NCBI RefSeq assembly: GCF_017744835.1 | Contig: NZ_JAGIAM010000004.1 | Span: 372,001-436,000 of the forward strand | Length of the DNA: 64,000 nt | Direction of reading: 5' to 3' | DNA from: Sphingomonas sp. | Lineage (GTDB): Bacteria > Pseudomonadota > Alphaproteobacteria > Sphingomonadales > Sphingomonadaceae | Part shown: positions 1 through 9,309 of the stretch, piece by piece | Layout: each line of letters opens with the position of its first letter | Position numbering within the stretch: position 1 is the first letter of the stretch | Notes under the pieces: generated by a model | What the model was told of the DNA's origin: nothing | Database searches by the model: none | The model's input: the letters and a program-made list of their open reading frames with translations, nothing else | Position numbers and translations under genes: made by a program

Positions 1-56
1 TGGTGAACGACAGCCTCGACGCCACGCGCCTGTTCACGCCGGTGCTGGTGGTCTGA
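1..56 (+). CDS. C-terminus of lasso-peptide maturation protease (B protein, transglutaminase-like), partial
   Basis: Only the last 17 codons (from position 3) and the TGA at 54-56 are inside the window. The visible tail contains VNDSLDATRLFTPVLVV. Lasso-peptide B proteins (PF13471, Transglut_core3-type cysteine proteases that remove the leader peptide) typically end with a V-N-D core followed by a short run ending in a phenylalanine and hydrophobic residues, which fits. The stop codon shares its A with the ATG of the downstream cyclase-like gene (TGATG), so the two are translationally coupled. That coupling to a lasso-cyclase-like gene is the strongest support. The catalytic Cys/His/Asp region lies outside the window, so the call is an inference from the tail and the context. 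Confidence 0.55.
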   Translation, partial: VNDSLDATRLFTPVLVV

Positions 57-1815
57 TGCGCGCGCGCTACCTCGCAATTTTGGCTACGGACACCGAAGAC
101 GGCCGCCGGGCCGCGGCGAAGGCGCGCGCCGCCTGCCGAGGCGGATCGCCGTACAGCGTGGTGGTCGATCAGCCCGACTTTGTCCTGATCACCGACGGCA
201 AAGCGCCAACGATCCCGGTCGGTCGCCACGAAGGCATGGTGGTGGGAAGGATCTACTCCCGTTCGGGTGGTCCGCCTCTCTCGAAGCTCGACGGCAGTTG
301 GATCCATATGATTCCGAGCTCGCACGGCGCAGTGCTCATGGAGACCTTTTGGGGCAGTTATGTCGCCTTTGTGCGCAGCTCGGGGCGCCGTCAGATCTCG
401 GTGCTGCGCGCCCCTTTCGGCGGGCTCGCCTGCCTGGTGGCGCGCTCGGGTGCCGCGCTGCTCGTAGCCTCCGACCTCGAGCTGCTCGCGGTCGCGGGCT
501 GGCGCCCCGCGGGAATCGCCTGGGACCAGGTGGTGCTGCATCTGCTGGCGCGCGATCTCCGGCGCGCCAGGACGTGTATCGCGGGCCTGGAGGAGCTGCG
601 CGGCGGGGAGCGTCTCCTGCTCGCCGAGGACCGTGTCGAGCGTGACCCGGTCTGGACGCCGTGGGCGCATGCCGGAATCGCCTCATGGGCCAGCGACCGT
701 GCGGCTGGGGTCGAGCGGGTCCGGCATGCGGTGCTCGCCGCCGTCACGTCGACGACCGCCGAGGCGAAGCACCCACTGCTCCTGCTCTCGGGCGGGCTCG
801 ATTCCTCGATCGTCGCGGCATCGCTCCGCGCGAACGGTCGCCCGTTCACTGCGCTCAACCTTTCGGGTCACGGCGCGATCGGCGACGAACGGGAGTATGC
901 CCGCGACGTGGCGCGCGCCTGTGGCGCCGCCCTGGTCGAAGAGCAGTGGCAGGTCGCGCAGGTCGATCTGACGCGTTCAAGCCCTGAACTGCTGCCCCCA
1001 ACCCCGCGCGCGCCTTCATGCAGGCGACCGACCGGATCACCCAGCGAGCGGCAATGGCGGCGGGCGCCGACCTCGTGCTCGACGGCGGCGGTGGGGACAA
1101 TGTCTTCTGTGCACTCCAGTCGGTAGCGCCGATAGCCGAGGCGTTGCTGCGCCGCGCGCCGCGCAGCGAGATGCTCGAGGCCGCGGGAGCGCTGGCGGCA
1201 CTCGCGCAGACGAGCGTCGCCAAGATATTCGTGCGCGCATTGCAGCGGGCGTGGCTACGCTCTGCGGCCTATCGCTGGCCGACGGACACGCATTTGCTGA
1301 CGCGCGAGGCGATCGCCGCCGTCGGAAAGATCGAGAACCAGCCTTGGCTCGTCCCGCCTCCGGGCGAAGGCCCCGGCACCGCGGCGCATGTCGCGCTGCT
1401 GCTCGCCGCGCAGGGCTGGGCCGAGCGGCTCGACCCAGCTCCGATTGCGCGCGAATCGCCACTGGCGACACAACCGGTTGCGGAAGCCTGCCTCAGCGTG
1501 CCCGCCTGGCGTTGGTTCGGGCAGGGCCTGAGCCGCACCATCGCGCGCGATGCCTTTGCAGACCTGCTTCCCCAGTCGGTCCTGTGCCGCGTCTCGAAGG
1601 GGTCGCCCGACGGATTCGTTGCCCAGCTGTTCGAGCGCAACCGCGGCGTCATTCGACCGCTGCTATTGGAGGGACGCCTGCGCAGCGAGCGGATCATCGA
1701 TACCGCGGCTATCGAACGCGCGCTGGCCGATCCGCGTCCCGCAAACGGCGCAGACTATCGGCGGATCATGCGGCTCGTCGATGTGGAAGCCTGGGCACAC
1801 AGCCTGGCGATCTAG
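56..1815 (+). pseudogene. Lasso-peptide cyclase (asparagine-synthetase homologue, C protein), frameshifted
   Basis: Frame 2 encodes residues 1 to about 314 and frame 1 encodes the rest from about 988 to 1815; joined they give about 586 residues, the usual size of a lasso cyclase. Residues 245-251 are the ATP-pyrophosphatase loop SGGLDSS. After the break the second frame resumes with RAFMQATDR and an LDGGGGDN stretch, both typical of the synthetase domain. The protein starts MRARY and so lacks the N-terminal nucleophile Cys2 of true glutamine-dependent asparagine synthetases, as lasso cyclases do. In the family this enzyme adenylates an Asp/Glu side chain and closes the macrolactam ring on the leaderless core peptide. 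The break lies at or near a run of five C at 985-989; one extra C would restore one frame. Either the gene is decaying or the assembly has an indel. The precursor gene is not in the window and probably lies upstream. Confidence 0.8.
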
Positions 1816-1906
1816 GTCATGACCCATTGCCGATCTGCATTGGGGGTCACCTTGCATTACGTGCGTCCGAGGTGAGCGTCGACGATGAGCAGTCGGATCG
1901 GGGACG

Positions 1907-2464
1907 TCATCTACGGTGCCTTTTCGGGAGGGACGTATCCAGCATCAGCAACCTATCGAGAATCGACGCGGGATCTTCCAAGTATGCCGCCCTCGCGGGC
2001 AAGCTCACTGCGACCTCGGTGCCGCCGCCGACCCGGCTGTCGATGGTCAAGCTGCCTCCGATGCGTTCGGCACGCTCGCGCATGCCACGGAGCCCGAAGT
2101 GACCGGACCGCCCACCGGCACGGAGGATTTCGTCGGGTATGCCTTGTCCGTCATCACATACCGACAAGCTAAAGCGCGTCCGGCCCCAGAGGATGAGGAT
2201 CTTGATTGATCCACCGGCCGAGTGACGCAGGGCGTTCCGCACCGCCTCTTCGCTGATCCGCTCGATCTCCTGTCGCGCAAGCGGGTGCAGGATTCGCGGT
2301 GAGCCCTCGGAGGTCAGAGAGACAACAGCTCGATGGCCTCCGGTCATGGCGGCTGCCGCCTGGAGGACCGCTTGTCCGAAGTCGGCAAGGCTGGGTTCGC
2401 TCCTCAGGTCGCGCACCTGGCCCAGAGGGTCGCAAGCGGAATGACCAATGTTCGAGCCGCTCGA
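1907..2464 (-). pseudogene. 3' remnant of a sensor histidine kinase (HATPase domain only)
   Basis: The frame reads from just after an in-frame stop at 2465-2467 to the stop at 1907; a GTG at 2416 could start a 169-residue product. It opens with GQVRDLRSEPS, which resembles the linker after the phospho-accepting helix in propeller/NarX-type kinases. It then carries an N box (EEAVRNALRHS), a G1 box (DDGQGIP) and a G2-like GLRGMRERAERIGG. The conserved His, the dimerisation helix and any sensor domain are absent, and I found no matching kinase sequence in the other frames upstream. This is most likely the stub of a kinase truncated by rearrangement. It sits between the lasso cyclase and the lipoprotein gene and has no partner response regulator nearby. 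Confidence 0.65.
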
Positions 2465-2804
2465 CTAACGTGAGCGTCTAGATCTCGCGGTCCAGCTGCG
2501 GTTCGGTACGGCTGATTGACGGCCTTCCCGATTCGGGTCCAGTCGCAGGGTACGGCTACAATCGCCAATTCGCATCGGCTGCTTCTCGCAGCGCCATCTA
2601 TCGCATGGTTGATGATCTTGCGCGCGAGGTAGAACGAGCTCGAATCGGGGTTTTCACCGATGTGATCCCGCATGGCGGAATAGTATGGCTCGCTTGCTGT
2701 AGAACTGTCGGACCACTTTTCGAGAATAGACGGCGAGGAGACGAGCGCATGCGCCCGCGCGTTCTCGGCATCGTGTTTCATGCTCGCAACTTGAAGGAGC
2801 CTAA
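2465..2804. other. Intergenic stretch without a convincing gene
   Basis: About 340 bases between the kinase remnant and the lipoprotein gene. Open frames exist on both strands (for example 2404-2820 on the minus strand), but their sequences show no recognisable domain, have biased composition and overlap the kinase fragment. The only supported element is the ribosome binding site GAAGGAG at 2793-2799 that serves the gene starting at 2805. Confidence 0.5.
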
Positions 2805-3287
2805 ATGCGCATGCTTTCATTCAGGAGCGCTGCAGCCGCGTTCGTCTCGATCCTCGCTGCAGCCTGCACGACCACGGGTGTCGGTACGGGTCAATCGCCG
2901 ACCAGTACTGTCGGCGCGGCCTTCACCTGGACACAGACCAGCAGCACGAGAGGCACCATGGTTGCCAATCTGACCACTGGCGAGGTTTTCCAGGGCCCGA
3001 TGTTCCAAATCACCCAGGAAAGCCGCGTCACCGATTTCGGTCCGCTTTGGACGGGCTGGGGTAGGGGTTGGCGCCGCGGCTGGCACGGTTGGGGCATGTG
3101 GGGGCCCACGCAGGAGACCATCACCCACTACACCGGGCAGGTGCTCGCCAATCTCCAGGGACCTGGCGGTTACATGCGCTGCCGCTTCTCGCTGATGCGA
3201 CCTAGTGCAGGAATGGTAGGCGGTGGCTCGGGTGAATGCCAGCTACCCAGCGGCGCGATCATCAACGCGCAGTTTCCGCCGCGCTGA
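2805..3287 (+). CDS. Putative lipoprotein with Gly/Trp-rich segment
   Basis: A 160-residue protein with a strong start: GAAGGAG at 2793-2799, five bases before the ATG. Residues 1-20 form a signal sequence ending in a lipobox-like LAAAC, so Cys21 is the likely lipidated residue and the protein probably anchors in the outer or inner membrane. Around residues 84-100 there is a Gly/Trp/Arg-rich run (GWGRGWRRGWHGWG), followed by a C-terminal part with one Cys near MRCRF and another in GECQLP that could form a disulfide in the periplasm. I do not recognise a named family. It lies between the lasso biosynthetic genes and the convergent isopeptidase block; nothing in the sequence ties it to lasso peptides. 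Confidence 0.7.
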   Translation: MRMLSFRSAAAAFVSILAAACTTTGVGTGQSPTSTVGAAFTWTQTSSTRGTMVANLTTGEVFQGPMFQITQESRVTDFGPLWTGWGRGWRRGWHGWGMWGPTQETITHYTGQVLANLQGPGGYMRCRFSLMRPSAGMVGGGSGECQLPSGAIINAQFPPR

Positions 3288-3528
3288 CACGGATCAAGGG
3301 TCCTTCCAAAACCTTGGCTTGCGGCCGCCGTATCGACGCAGCCCCTGCTCGCGCACGACGTGCTGGCGCCGACCTTGGTGTTCGCGGCGTGCCCCTTTGA
3401 GTCCTCACTCTGACGGACGGGGCGAGTGAGGGCAACCTCGTTCGCGCGATCCGCGGATCGGCGCAGCAGGGTACGTCCCCGCAGGCGACCAGCCCCTACC
3501 AGTCGGCCGCGGCCGATCCTCCGGCCGA

Positions 3529-5667
3529 TTACTCGCTTCCCCGCGCGTCCACGCCGCGTGGCTTCGCGGGCCTTCGGGAGGCGAGCGCACGCCAGTGCGC
3601 GGCTTCCGAGGGCTCGGCAGCGTCCGCATTCTGCCGATCGCGTAGCCAGAAATCGAACCAGGCGAGATTGCGGCGATAGACGGCAAGCCGATGCGCCGGC
3701 TGCCATTTGATGTGGTGCTCAGCGGGAAAGACGAAGAGATCGACCGGCTTGCCCTGCTCGCGCAACGCCGTGAATGCCTCGAGCGCCATGACATATTCGT
3801 CTTCGGCCAGTTGCATCAGCAACGGCGTGTCGATCTTTGCCGCATTGAGTGCGAGCGACGCGGGCCCCCAGAATCTGCGGTCGTCCGCCGTGGCGGGCGG
3901 ATAGCCGATAGACCGCATCCGGTCGGCATAAGCCGGTCCCATCACCGACATGATCGTCCAGGGCTCGAGGCAACAGGAACTGATCGCCGCGGCGGCGAAG
4001 CGACGCGTGTTGACGAGCGCGAAGCCTACGGTCGCGGCGCCGTCGCTAAGGCCGGTGATGCCGACACGCTCGGGATCGGCGATGCCCCTGTCGATGGCCA
4101 GCTGGACGCCTGCGAGCACCGCCGACAGCAGGCTCTTGCGCTCGCCCCACCCCTCGACATTGGCGGCATTGACGTCCTCATAACTTTTGACCTTGGAATT
4201 GGCGGCGGCGAAATAGGCCGGGCGCTCAATGCTGAGCACCGCGAATCCGGCAGCCGCGAAGGCGTGGATGGGATATTCGTCGCCCGTTCCTCCGCGTAGA
4301 AACCCGTTGCTCGAATATTGGGTGACGATGAGGGGAAGGCGCTTGTGCGCGCGATAGCCCGGTGGAAGCACCAGATCGCCACGCACCTCGAGTCCCAGGT
4401 CGTTGCGCCAGAACAATCGCGTCACCTTTCCCAAACGAAGCCTGGCGAACTCGGGATTGGCTTCGAAGAACCGGCGCGACGCGCCCGAGACCGGATCGAT
4501 CAACACGAGATGGCGGGGGTCGGTCGCACCCTCGCGCGCGCAGACAAGCTCCGCCTGCGCAAGCACGCAGCCATCGAGGATGTCGGTGGTCACCAGGATC
4601 CGGCGCGGCGCCCGATCGCCCGGCACCCACCGGTAGAGCGCCATCTCCCCGTTCGCCCAGCCTTCCCGGCGGAGGAACAACAGTGTTTTCCCGTCCGCCA
4701 GCCACCACAATCCGGTGATCCGGCCGATACAGGCCCGCGCGCAGTCGGGTTGGCGGGCCCAGGGCCCGCTGACGCGCAACACCGGTTCGCTGAGCGGCGA
4801 TGTGGCGCTGCGCTCGACCCAGGCACGGCGTCCCGGTGCGACAGCGACAGGGTTGGGGGGAATGCCTGCGGCGCCTTCGGGCTCGATCAGGCTTCGGTCG
4901 GCGGGGGTCGCGGGAGTTGGACCTGCGTCGCCGGCGAGCTGTACCACCCGATATTCGATCGGCGTACTGGCGCGCGGCTGCGGCGTCGGTCCCCGGTTGG
5001 GAACGAAACGCGCATCGTAATGGAAGCCGATCCGCGCCTCGCGCGCAATCTGCGCGCGCTCGACGAGTGTGGCTGGCCGGCTGGTGACGACGAGCGCCTG
5101 TCCGTCCGGCCGCCAGGCGAATTGCTCGATATCGACCGGCGATCGAGTGAGCGGGCGGGCGGTCCCGCCGCTTGCGGGCACCAGCCAGACCTGCGTGATC
5201 CCGCCGTCGCGCCGCGGGTAGGCGATCCAGCGGCCGTCGGGCGACCACTTGGGCGCGACCGGCTGGGGGAAACCGGTCTCGGTGCGCAGCCCGCGATAGT
5301 CGCCGACCGAAAGGATGGGCTCTCCGCCGAGGTCGAGCAGGCGCGGCTGCGCGCCTGGCCTGAGTTCCAGAAGCACGAGTCCGCGACAATAGCGGTTCGC
5401 CTGCGGATCGGGCCGGCTCAGATAGAAGGCGATTTGGCGGCGATCCGGCGACAGGGCGAGCGGGCTTGGCCAGCCGAGCACCGAAGCGTCGGGAAGCCCG
5501 ATGTCGCGCAGCCGGGCGAGATCCTCGACGGTGACCGGGCGACGCGCTCCCGTGCCGCTGTCGTCCGGCAACAAATCGGCGCAGGTCGCGCTCGCCGCCC
5601 CCATGCCCAGGAGCAGGGCCGCGAACCCGGCCGCGCCCGCCAGCCGCGCGGCGCGAAGGCCATGCAT
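3529..5667 (-). CDS. Lasso-peptide isopeptidase (S9 prolyl-oligopeptidase fold)
   Basis: A 712-residue secreted serine hydrolase. Residues 1-29 are a signal peptide (ends near GAASATCA). The N-terminal half has WD/TolB-like propeller repeats (for example APKWSPDGRWIAYPRR), and the C-terminal half is an alpha/beta hydrolase. The nucleophile is Ser541 in GLSDG. A cluster of acids, Glu622-Asp623-Glu624, and His651-His652 follow at distances that fit the triad reported for the isopeptidase AtxE2 (from memory Ser527-Glu610-His638, spacings 83 and 28), giving Ser541/Glu624/His652. Such enzymes open the macrolactam of imported lasso peptides. The ATG at 5667 overlaps the receptor's stop (TGATG) and has AGGA about nine bases upstream; an ATG at 5673 is possible but too close to that site. 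It is the last gene of the FecI-FecR-receptor block. An ordinary S9 dipeptidyl peptidase is the main alternative, and context argues against it. Confidence 0.8.
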   Translation of the reverse strand: MHGLRAARLAGAAGFAALLLGMGAASATCADLLPDDSGTGARRPVTVEDLARLRDIGLPDASVLGWPSPLALSPDRRQIAFYLSRPDPQANRYCRGLVLLELRPGAQPRLLDLGGEPILSVGDYRGLRTETGFPQPVAPKWSPDGRWIAYPRRDGGITQVWLVPASGGTARPLTRSPVDIEQFAWRPDGQALVVTSRPATLVERAQIAREARIGFHYDARFVPNRGPTPQPRASTPIEYRVVQLAGDAGPTPATPADRSLIEPEGAAGIPPNPVAVAPGRRAWVERSATSPLSEPVLRVSGPWARQPDCARACIGRITGLWWLADGKTLLFLRREGWANGEMALYRWVPGDRAPRRILVTTDILDGCVLAQAELVCAREGATDPRHLVLIDPVSGASRRFFEANPEFARLRLGKVTRLFWRNDLGLEVRGDLVLPPGYRAHKRLPLIVTQYSSNGFLRGGTGDEYPIHAFAAAGFAVLSIERPAYFAAANSKVKSYEDVNAANVEGWGERKSLLSAVLAGVQLAIDRGIADPERVGITGLSDGAATVGFALVNTRRFAAAAISSCCLEPWTIMSVMGPAYADRMRSIGYPPATADDRRFWGPASLALNAAKIDTPLLMQLAEDEYVMALEAFTALREQGKPVDLFVFPAEHHIKWQPAHRLAVYRRNLAWFDFWLRDRQNADAAEPSEAAHWRALASRRPAKPRGVDARGSE

Positions 5668-8237
5668 CACCATTTCCTGCTCAGCCCCAGCGCTACGAAA
5701 CGTCCGACCGCAGCATAGTTGGTCGAGTCGTAGGGCGTGTCGTAATAGACCGAAGTCGCGATCGTATCCGGCGTGTCGTTGAAGAGGTTCTGGACGGTGA
5801 GCGTCAGCTCGGTTCCTCCCAGCGCGACGACATGGCCGGGCACGCGATAGCGGGCGGTCAGGTCGAAGCTGGTCATGCCGGCGACCCACTCCGCGGGCGT
5901 CTGTCGCGGGTCGGTGACGCCACCGATATGGCTGAGCGTGCCGGCAAGCCGCAGCGCTCCATGCTCCCACGCCAGCGTCCCGCGCCCGCGCCAATGCGGC
6001 GGGTTGAACAGCGTGCCGGCGAGGGGCTGGACCGGCTGGGCGGGAGCGAGCCGTTGGTCGCTCACCAGATAGGTCGCGTTGAGCCCGAACTCGAGCGTGT
6101 CGGCGCCGATGTCGGCACGGTAGCCGAGCAACGCGTCGACGCCCCGGATCGACTGGCGGCCGGCATTGACGTTGGCGCCGTTGGCGACCGCCACCACCTT
6201 GGCCGGGTCATAGGCCGTGCCCGTTCCGTTGACGAATTGGTCGGCCACCGCCAGCAGCGCAGCCTGCATGGCCGGGCTCGGGTTGAAGCTGATGCGATCG
6301 CGGTAGATCGGGTTGGCGAGCGCCTGCGAGAGCAGCGGTATCGGGTTGACGATGCGGTCAACATAGCGCGTCGAGAAATAGCCGAGCTCGAGCCGCGCGC
6401 CGGGGAGCGCTGCCGGTTCGAGCACCGCGGTTGCCGACAGGCTCTGCGCCCGCTCGGGCCTGAGATCCGGGTTGCCGCCGACCAGCAGCAGCGCGGTCGA
6501 TCCCGCCGGATAGCCGGTACCTCCGAAGGTGGTCACCGGATAGAGCAGTGCCTGCTGGACCTGATATTGCTGGATGAAGCTCGGGGCGCGGAACGAGCGC
6601 CCCCAGCTTGCCTTGAGCGTGACGGCCTTGTCCGGCGAATAGACGAGGCCGAACTTGGGGGTCACCACGGCATCGATCCCGGCATAGCGCTCGTAGCGGA
6701 CCGCACCGCTCAGGTTGAGACGGTGCGCCCAGCCAAGCTCCTGTTCGGGCGAGACGATCGGCAGCTCGACTTCGCCATAGGCATAAAGGACCCGCTGCCG
6801 CGCATCGATGTTCTGGGGGGCGCCGGTGCCGCGAAAGAGCGCGAAGTCGTTCGCGCGCGCGCCCACCCCCATCGCGACCCGCGCCGCGCCGCCGGGAAGC
6901 GCGAACAGCGGCCCGTCGGCGGCGAGTTCGACGCTTCTCGAGCGATTGTCGTAGCGGCCGCCGGCGGTGCTGGCGAACCGGTCGTTGACGAAGCTGTCGC
7001 CGCGAAAGCGGGTAAGGCTTCCTCCCAGGGTGCCGGTAAGCGCGAACCGCCACGGCTGCCGGGTCCAGCCGAGCTCGAGCGCCACGGCATGCGAATCCGA
7101 GCGGAAGCTTTGCTCGGTGCGGCTGACCGCGAGATCGCCGGCAAAGTTGAGCGGATAGAGGATCCGGCTCGACCGCTCGCTGTAGAGCGCGTCGATCTGG
7201 ATCGAGAGCCCATCGCCGAGACTTTGGTGGCCGCTTGCAGCGACGGCGTGCCGCGCGCTTCCGGGCAGAAGGGTGATGCCCGGGCGCGCAGCGGCATAGT
7301 CACGGTCGGCGGCACGGATCAGACTGTTGTCGCTATAGTCGTAGGCGAGGAACGCCCCGCCTCCGGCCCAGCGACCGCCGAAGAGCGCGCCATATTGCTG
7401 CTGGACGTTGCCGCCGTCGGTTGAACCGCCGAGGCGCGCCCGCGTCTCGATGCCCTCGAAGTCGCGCTTGAGCAGGACATTGACGACGCCGCCCACGGCA
7501 TCCGAGCCGTAGAGCGCCGAGGCGCCGTCGGCGACGACCTCGATCCGCTCCACGGCTGCGAGTGGGATCGCGGAAATATCGATGCCCTGGCGGGCGGAAT
7601 CGTACGGCATGCGCCGGCCGTTGAGCAGCGTGAGCGTCGCATCGCTGCCGAGTCCGCGCAGGTTGAACGACGCCCCCCCGCCGACATTGCCCCCGGTGCT
7701 CGAAGGCACGTTGAAGCCGACGCCGGGATTCTGACCACCGCCGAAGCTCTGCGGGATGCTGCGAGCGACCTCGCCCAGATCGGACTGGCCAGCATCGCGG
7801 ATTGCCGCCTCGCTGACCGACACCACCGGGGAGGCGACCACGGCGCCGCGGATCCGGCTGCCCGTCACGACGATCGGTTCGGCTTCTGCCGCGAGGTCCG
7901 GCTGGCGTGCCGGCTCGACCCCTTCGATGACAAAGCCGTCGTCGATGGCGCGGTAGCGGAGTCCCGAGCCGACTAGCAGCGCGGTGACGGCCTCCTCGAC
8001 CGTGAACTCGCCCTTGAGTGGCGGGGCAATTCTTTCGCGCAGCAATTCCGCGGGCGCCACGATGCTGCGCCCCGACATCGCTGCCACGCTGCGCAATGCC
8101 GCGGCCAGCGGCTGGGACGGAAGATCATAAGCGTGTCGCGCTGCCTGCTGCGCGAGCGCGGCGACGGGCGCGAACAGGAGCACGGCCGGTGCAGTCGAAA
8201 TCGACGCCAGCAGCGCCGTCTTGCGGATGAAACTCAT
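5667..8237 (-). CDS. TonB-dependent transducer receptor with STN domain, lasso-linked
   Basis: An 856-residue outer-membrane receptor. Residues 1-29 are a signal peptide. Residues 35-106 form an STN (secretin/TonB N-terminal) domain, the module that talks to FecR-type anti-sigma factors. A TonB-box-like EPIVVTGSRI (120-129) is followed by the plug and a long beta-barrel ending in the aromatic terminal strand LGLSRKW. GGGAGG about five bases upstream supports the ATG. In proteobacterial lasso loci such receptors are proposed to import the threaded peptide, or signal its presence, ahead of isopeptidase cleavage. The gene lies between fecR and the isopeptidase and is coupled to the latter by TGATG. 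The ligand itself cannot be read from the sequence. Confidence 0.88.
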   Translation of the reverse strand: MSFIRKTALLASISTAPAVLLFAPVAALAQQAARHAYDLPSQPLAAALRSVAAMSGRSIVAPAELLRERIAPPLKGEFTVEEAVTALLVGSGLRYRAIDDGFVIEGVEPARQPDLAAEAEPIVVTGSRIRGAVVASPVVSVSEAAIRDAGQSDLGEVARSIPQSFGGGQNPGVGFNVPSSTGGNVGGGASFNLRGLGSDATLTLLNGRRMPYDSARQGIDISAIPLAAVERIEVVADGASALYGSDAVGGVVNVLLKRDFEGIETRARLGGSTDGGNVQQQYGALFGGRWAGGGAFLAYDYSDNSLIRAADRDYAAARPGITLLPGSARHAVAASGHQSLGDGLSIQIDALYSERSSRILYPLNFAGDLAVSRTEQSFRSDSHAVALELGWTRQPWRFALTGTLGGSLTRFRGDSFVNDRFASTAGGRYDNRSRSVELAADGPLFALPGGAARVAMGVGARANDFALFRGTGAPQNIDARQRVLYAYGEVELPIVSPEQELGWAHRLNLSGAVRYERYAGIDAVVTPKFGLVYSPDKAVTLKASWGRSFRAPSFIQQYQVQQALLYPVTTFGGTGYPAGSTALLLVGGNPDLRPERAQSLSATAVLEPAALPGARLELGYFSTRYVDRIVNPIPLLSQALANPIYRDRISFNPSPAMQAALLAVADQFVNGTGTAYDPAKVVAVANGANVNAGRQSIRGVDALLGYRADIGADTLEFGLNATYLVSDQRLAPAQPVQPLAGTLFNPPHWRGRGTLAWEHGALRLAGTLSHIGGVTDPRQTPAEWVAGMTSFDLTARYRVPGHVVALGGTELTLTVQNLFNDTPDTIATSVYYDTPYDSTNYAAVGRFVALGLSRKW

Positions 8238-8313
8238 TCTAGCCTCCCGGGGCGATGCTCGCTCGGCATCGCTCGGGGGGCTTCACACCTCGAACCCGGC
8301 TACCCCTTGGAAT

Positions 8314-9309
8314 TTATTTGGAGGGCGTGGCCTCGCGCAGTTCCAGGTTTGCGGCGCCGTCGCGGGAGATCGTCAGCTCGAACATCGCGGCGACCAGGCG
8401 CGCGAAGCCTTCGGGGTCCTTCGCCTTGAAGGTCCCGGTAAAGCGCCGCTCGCCTGTGGTCGCGTCGGCGAGGCGGACCTGCCGCGCATTGTAGCGGTTG
8501 AGCGCCGCGATCACCTGCCCGAGCGGCACGTCCTCGAACGACAGCATCCCCGACGGCCAGCGCGTCTCTGCATCCCGTAGCGGTTCGGGACTGATCGCGC
8601 GCGATGCGTCGCCGAGCACAAGCCGGTGTCCGGACTGGAGCGGATAGACTGGGCTTGTTGGAGGCGCGGCCCTGTTGGGCCGGACATCCGCCGTGCCACG
8701 CAGGAGCGAAACGGTCATCACATCGCCGCGCAGGTCGATATCGATGAGGCTTTCCTGCGCGACCACCGTGCCCTGCGCCGCTTCGACGATGAACGGGCGC
8801 GTGTCGCGCGCCACTGCGAACCGCGCGCGACCGCGCTCGAGCGCGACGCGCCGCGTTTTGCTGTCGAAGCGAATATGGACGCGGCTATCGGTATCGAGCG
8901 TGGCGAGCGAACCGTCCGGAAGCGTGTCGGTGCGAACTTCGCCGAGGAGGGTGGCAAGACGAACGCTGTACTGGGACGGCGAGGCCGGTTCCCGGACCAG
9001 CGGCAGGCAGACGACGACCAGCGCCGCCGCCGCTGCAGCCGCGAGCCCCAGCCGCGCGCCTCGGCTGCGAAGGCCGGATTTTCCGGCCCGATGGGCCCGC
9101 CCTACCGGGGTATGGGCCGCCCTGCCCGTCCGCTCCCAGCTGTCGAGCACGGCATCGTAGATGTCGGCGTGTCTCGGGCTTTGCATATACCAGCGTTCGA
9201 AGTCCGCATGGTCTTGCGGTGCCCCGGAATTGCGCAGCCGCGCGAGCCACGCGAGCGCTTCCTCGCGCAGCTGCTCGTCGGTATGCGGCGCGTGCCCCCC
9301 GGACGCCAT
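8314..9309 (-). CDS. FecR-family anti-sigma factor
   Basis: A 331-residue inner-membrane regulator. Residues 8-60 are the cytoplasmic FecR N-terminal domain (DUF4880-like, with FERWYMQSPRHADIYDAV). A single membrane helix lies at about 86-105. The periplasmic FecR domain covers roughly 115-225 (LPDGSLATLDTDSRV), and a C-terminal DUF4974/STN-like segment (GQVIAALNRYNARQVRL) ends the protein. It would hold the FecI-type sigma until the STN domain of the receptor next door signals ligand binding. The ATG at 9309 overlaps the sigma gene's TGA (TGATG); an upstream in-frame start at 9363 would bury the start inside the sigma gene and is less likely. Confidence 0.88.
   Translation of the reverse strand: MASGGHAPHTDEQLREEALAWLARLRNSGAPQDHADFERWYMQSPRHADIYDAVLDSWERTGRAAHTPVGRAHRAGKSGLRSRGARLGLAAAAAAALVVVCLPLVREPASPSQYSVRLATLLGEVRTDTLPDGSLATLDTDSRVHIRFDSKTRRVALERGRARFAVARDTRPFIVEAAQGTVVAQESLIDIDLRGDVMTVSLLRGTADVRPNRAAPPTSPVYPLQSGHRLVLGDASRAISPEPLRDAETRWPSGMLSFEDVPLGQVIAALNRYNARQVRLADATTGERRFTGTFKAKDPEGFARLVAAMFELTISRDGAANLELREATPSK

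Noticed and set aside
975..1000. Programmed -1 ribosomal frameshift in the cyclase
   Set aside because: The zero-frame codons CTG-CCC-CCA do not form an X-XXY-YYZ heptamer and no strong downstream pseudoknot was seen; an indel is simpler.
2605..2973. 122-residue plus-strand frame
   Set aside because: Overlaps the start of the lipoprotein gene, has no binding site and no domain.
1816..3528. Lasso precursor gene inside the window
   Set aside because: No short frame with a leader plus a Gly-start core with Asp/Glu at 7-9 and a binding site was found; it probably lies upstream of the B gene.
4318..7424. Long plus-strand frames over the isopeptidase and receptor genes (466 and 530 residues)
   Set aside because: Low-complexity antisense shadows of confirmed minus-strand genes in GC-rich DNA.
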